DNA of 64,000 nucleotides from Micromonospora purpureochromogenes (GTDB lineage Bacteria; Actinomycetota; Actinomycetes; Mycobacteriales; Micromonosporaceae): positions 4,092,001 to 4,156,000 of the forward strand of contig NZ_LT607410.1 in NCBI RefSeq assembly GCF_900091515.1. Direction: 5' to 3'. Positions 62,594 to 64,000 of the stretch are shown here, piece by piece; position 1 is the first letter of the stretch, and each line of letters starts with the position of its first letter. Under the pieces are notes generated by a model. The model saw nothing but the letters and a program-made list of their open reading frames with translations. It had not been told where the DNA came from and ran no database searches. A program made the position numbers and the translations under genes.

Positions 62594-64000
62594 TCAGCTC
62601 ACCAGCAGCTGGTGGGCGGCCAGCTCGCGGTAGAGCGGACTGGTGACGGTCAATTCGTCGTGGGTGCCGACCGCGACCACCCGGCCGCCGTCGAGCACCA
62701 CGATCTGGTCGGCGTCGACGACGGTGGCGAGCCGGTGCGCGACGATCAGCAGGGTGCGCCGCACCGCCACCGCGTCGATGGCCCGGCGCAGCGCCGCCTC
62801 GTTGCGCGCGTCGAGGTTGCTGGTCGGCTCGTCCAGCAGCAGCACCGGCGGGCCGGCGAGCAGCGCCCGGGCGATCGCCAGGCGCTGGCGCTCGCCGCCG
62901 GAGAGCAGCACCCCGCCCTCCCCCACCTGCACGTCCAACCCGGCGTCGGTGCGCTCGGCGAGGTGGCCGAGGTTGACCTCGTCGAGGACGGCGAGCAGCG
63001 CGGCGTCGGTCGCGTCCGGGGCGCCGATCAGCAGGTTCTGCCGCAGCGTGCCGGCCAGCACCGGGGCCTCCTGCTCGACGTAGCCGAGCCGGGCCCGCAG
63101 AGCGTCGCGGGGCAGCCGGCGCACGTCGACCCCGTCGAGCCGCAGCGACCCGGAGTCGAGCTCGTAGAAGCGCTCCACGAGCGCGAGCAGGGTCGACTTG
63201 CCGGCCCCGGAGGGGCCGACCAGGGCGGTGCGGCTGCCGGCCGGCACGGTGAAGCTCACCTCGTGCAGCACCGGGGCACCGTCCGGGTAGCCGAACCCCA
63301 CCCGGTCGAACTCGATCGCCGCCGGCCGGCCGGCGGGCGGGGTCGCCGCCTGGTCCGCGCCGTCCCCGGCGTCCTCCGCGGGTACGGCCAGCACCTCCTC
63401 GATCCGCTGCAACGCGCCCAGCCCGGTCTGCAACTGGGTGTACGCGTGCACCGCCTGGCCCAGCGGCAGGACCAGGAAGAACAGGAACATCACGAAGGCC
63501 ACCAGGTCGCCCACGGTGATCGCCCCGGCCGCCACCCGGGCCCCGCCCACGCCGAGGACCAGCAGGAACGCGCCCTGGATGGTGACCGTGCTGACCGGGC
63601 CGACCACCGCCTGCACCCGGGCCACCCGCAGCCCCGCCGCGTACGCCTGGGCGGCGCTGGAGCCGACGGCCTCGGCCTCGCGGTGCTCGGCCCGGGCGGC
63701 GCGGATGGTCCGGGCGGCGGAGATGGCCCGCTCGACGGCGGAGGTCATCTCCCCGACGCGCTCCTGGGCGGCGCGGGACAGCCCGCGCACCCGGCGGGCC
63801 ACGGTGAGCGCGAAACCGACGCCGGCGGCCAACCCCAGCAGGGTCACCCCGAACAGCACCGGGTCGAGCAGCGCCATCGCGCCGGCCGCCCCGACCACCA
63901 TCACCGCGCCGGTGACCGTCTCGAAGAGCCCGGAGGTGACCACGGCCCGCAGCAGGGTGGTGTCCGAGCCCACCCGGGAGAGCAGGTCGCCGGTGCGGCG
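62594..64000 (-). CDS. ABC exporter (permease-ATPase half-transporter), N-terminus off the edge
   Basis: The frame enters from the right edge and ends at 62594. It shows transmembrane helices of an exporter domain (FETVTGAVMVVGAAGAMALL, VTIQGAFLLVLGVGG, LVAFVMFLFFLVLPLG). A full ATPase follows: Walker A GPSGAGKST, Q-loop YVEQEAPVLAG, signature LSGGERQRLAIARA, Walker B VLLLDEPTS and H-loop IVAHRLATV. It exports an unknown lipid, peptide or drug. The start lies beyond 64000. Confidence 0.93.
   Translation of the reverse strand, partial: RRTGDLLSRVGSDTTLLRAVVTSGLFETVTGAVMVVGAAGAMALLDPVLFGVTLLGLAAGVGFALTVARRVRGLSRAAQERVGEMTSAVERAISAARTIRAARAEHREAEAVGSSAAQAYAAGLRVARVQAVVGPVSTVTIQGAFLLVLGVGGARVAAGAITVGDLVAFVMFLFFLVLPLGQAVHAYTQLQTGLGALQRIEEVLAVPAEDAGDGADQAATPPAGRPAAIEFDRVGFGYPDGAPVLHEVSFTVPAGSRTALVGPSGAGKSTLLALVERFYELDSGSLRLDGVDVRRLPRDALRARLGYVEQEAPVLAGTLRQNLLIGAPDATDAALLAVLDEVNLGHLAERTDAGLDVQVGEGGVLLSGGERQRLAIARALLAGPPVLLLDEPTSNLDARNEAALRRAIDAVAVRRTLLIVAHRLATVVDADQIVVLDGGRVVAVGTHDELTVTSPLYRELAAHQLLVS

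Overview
The window is about 64 kb of very GC-rich actinobacterial chromosome. The best guess is a member of the Micromonosporaceae (Micromonospora-like). The reasons are a mycothiol gene (mshC) beside the SCO1664 / DUF3090 / MSMEG_4193-type cluster, F420-type LLM oxidoreductases, a SecA2, an ANTAR protein, many GTG starts and many leaderless promoters. This is an inference from gene content; no ribosomal or tRNA gene is present to confirm it.

Layout. 0-12.4 kb is accessory: an ECF41-type sigma factor divergent from its expected AhpD-like target, small orphan genes, methionine aminopeptidase paired with an XRE regulator, a zinc alcohol dehydrogenase, and wreckage (a frameshifted DUF402 gene, a phage-integrase scrap, an IS transposase tail, repeated IS-end-like sequences). 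12.5-21.7 kb is core: metH, a PAC2 protein, a GntR regulator, then mshC and the kinase-like / DUF3090 / histidine phosphatase operon. 22-25.5 kb is a decaying patch: MarR regulator, 5'-truncated hydrolase, frameshifted DUF1772 gene, an intact NAD(P)-binding protein and the remnant of a second one. 25.6-28.6 kb holds uppP, an LLM oxidoreductase and an aldo/keto reductase.

28.7-32.6 kb is a type VII secretion-like module: a WXG100-size protein, a larger WXG-like membrane protein and a partner, divergent from YbaB-like and SseB-like genes. 32.8-39.1 kb carries a lipoprotein, a GNAT enzyme, an M20 peptidase, a hemerythrin-like protein and a LysR regulator. 39.1-41.9 kb is a ClpC-like ATPase with two small downstream genes. 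42.6-47.1 kb is a tight four-gene operon around an FtsK/HerA-type ATPase. 47.2-48.8 kb pairs a JmjC-cupin oxygenase with a repeat-built Asp/Gly/Ala-rich peptide and is the best candidate here for an undescribed peptide-modification system.

49-64 kb: a PIG-L deacetylase, two DUF72 proteins, DUF2267, a DksA/TraR zinc finger, a kinase-like protein, two paralogous lone winged-helix regulators, a cysteine dioxygenase-rhodanese operon, DUF3500, a methyltransferase, DUF2231, a GAF-ANTAR protein, SecA2 and the 3' part of an ABC exporter. At least seven genes have a TANNNT hexamer 6-7 nt before the start codon and look leaderless. Convergent gene pairs are mostly separated by strong GC-rich hairpins.
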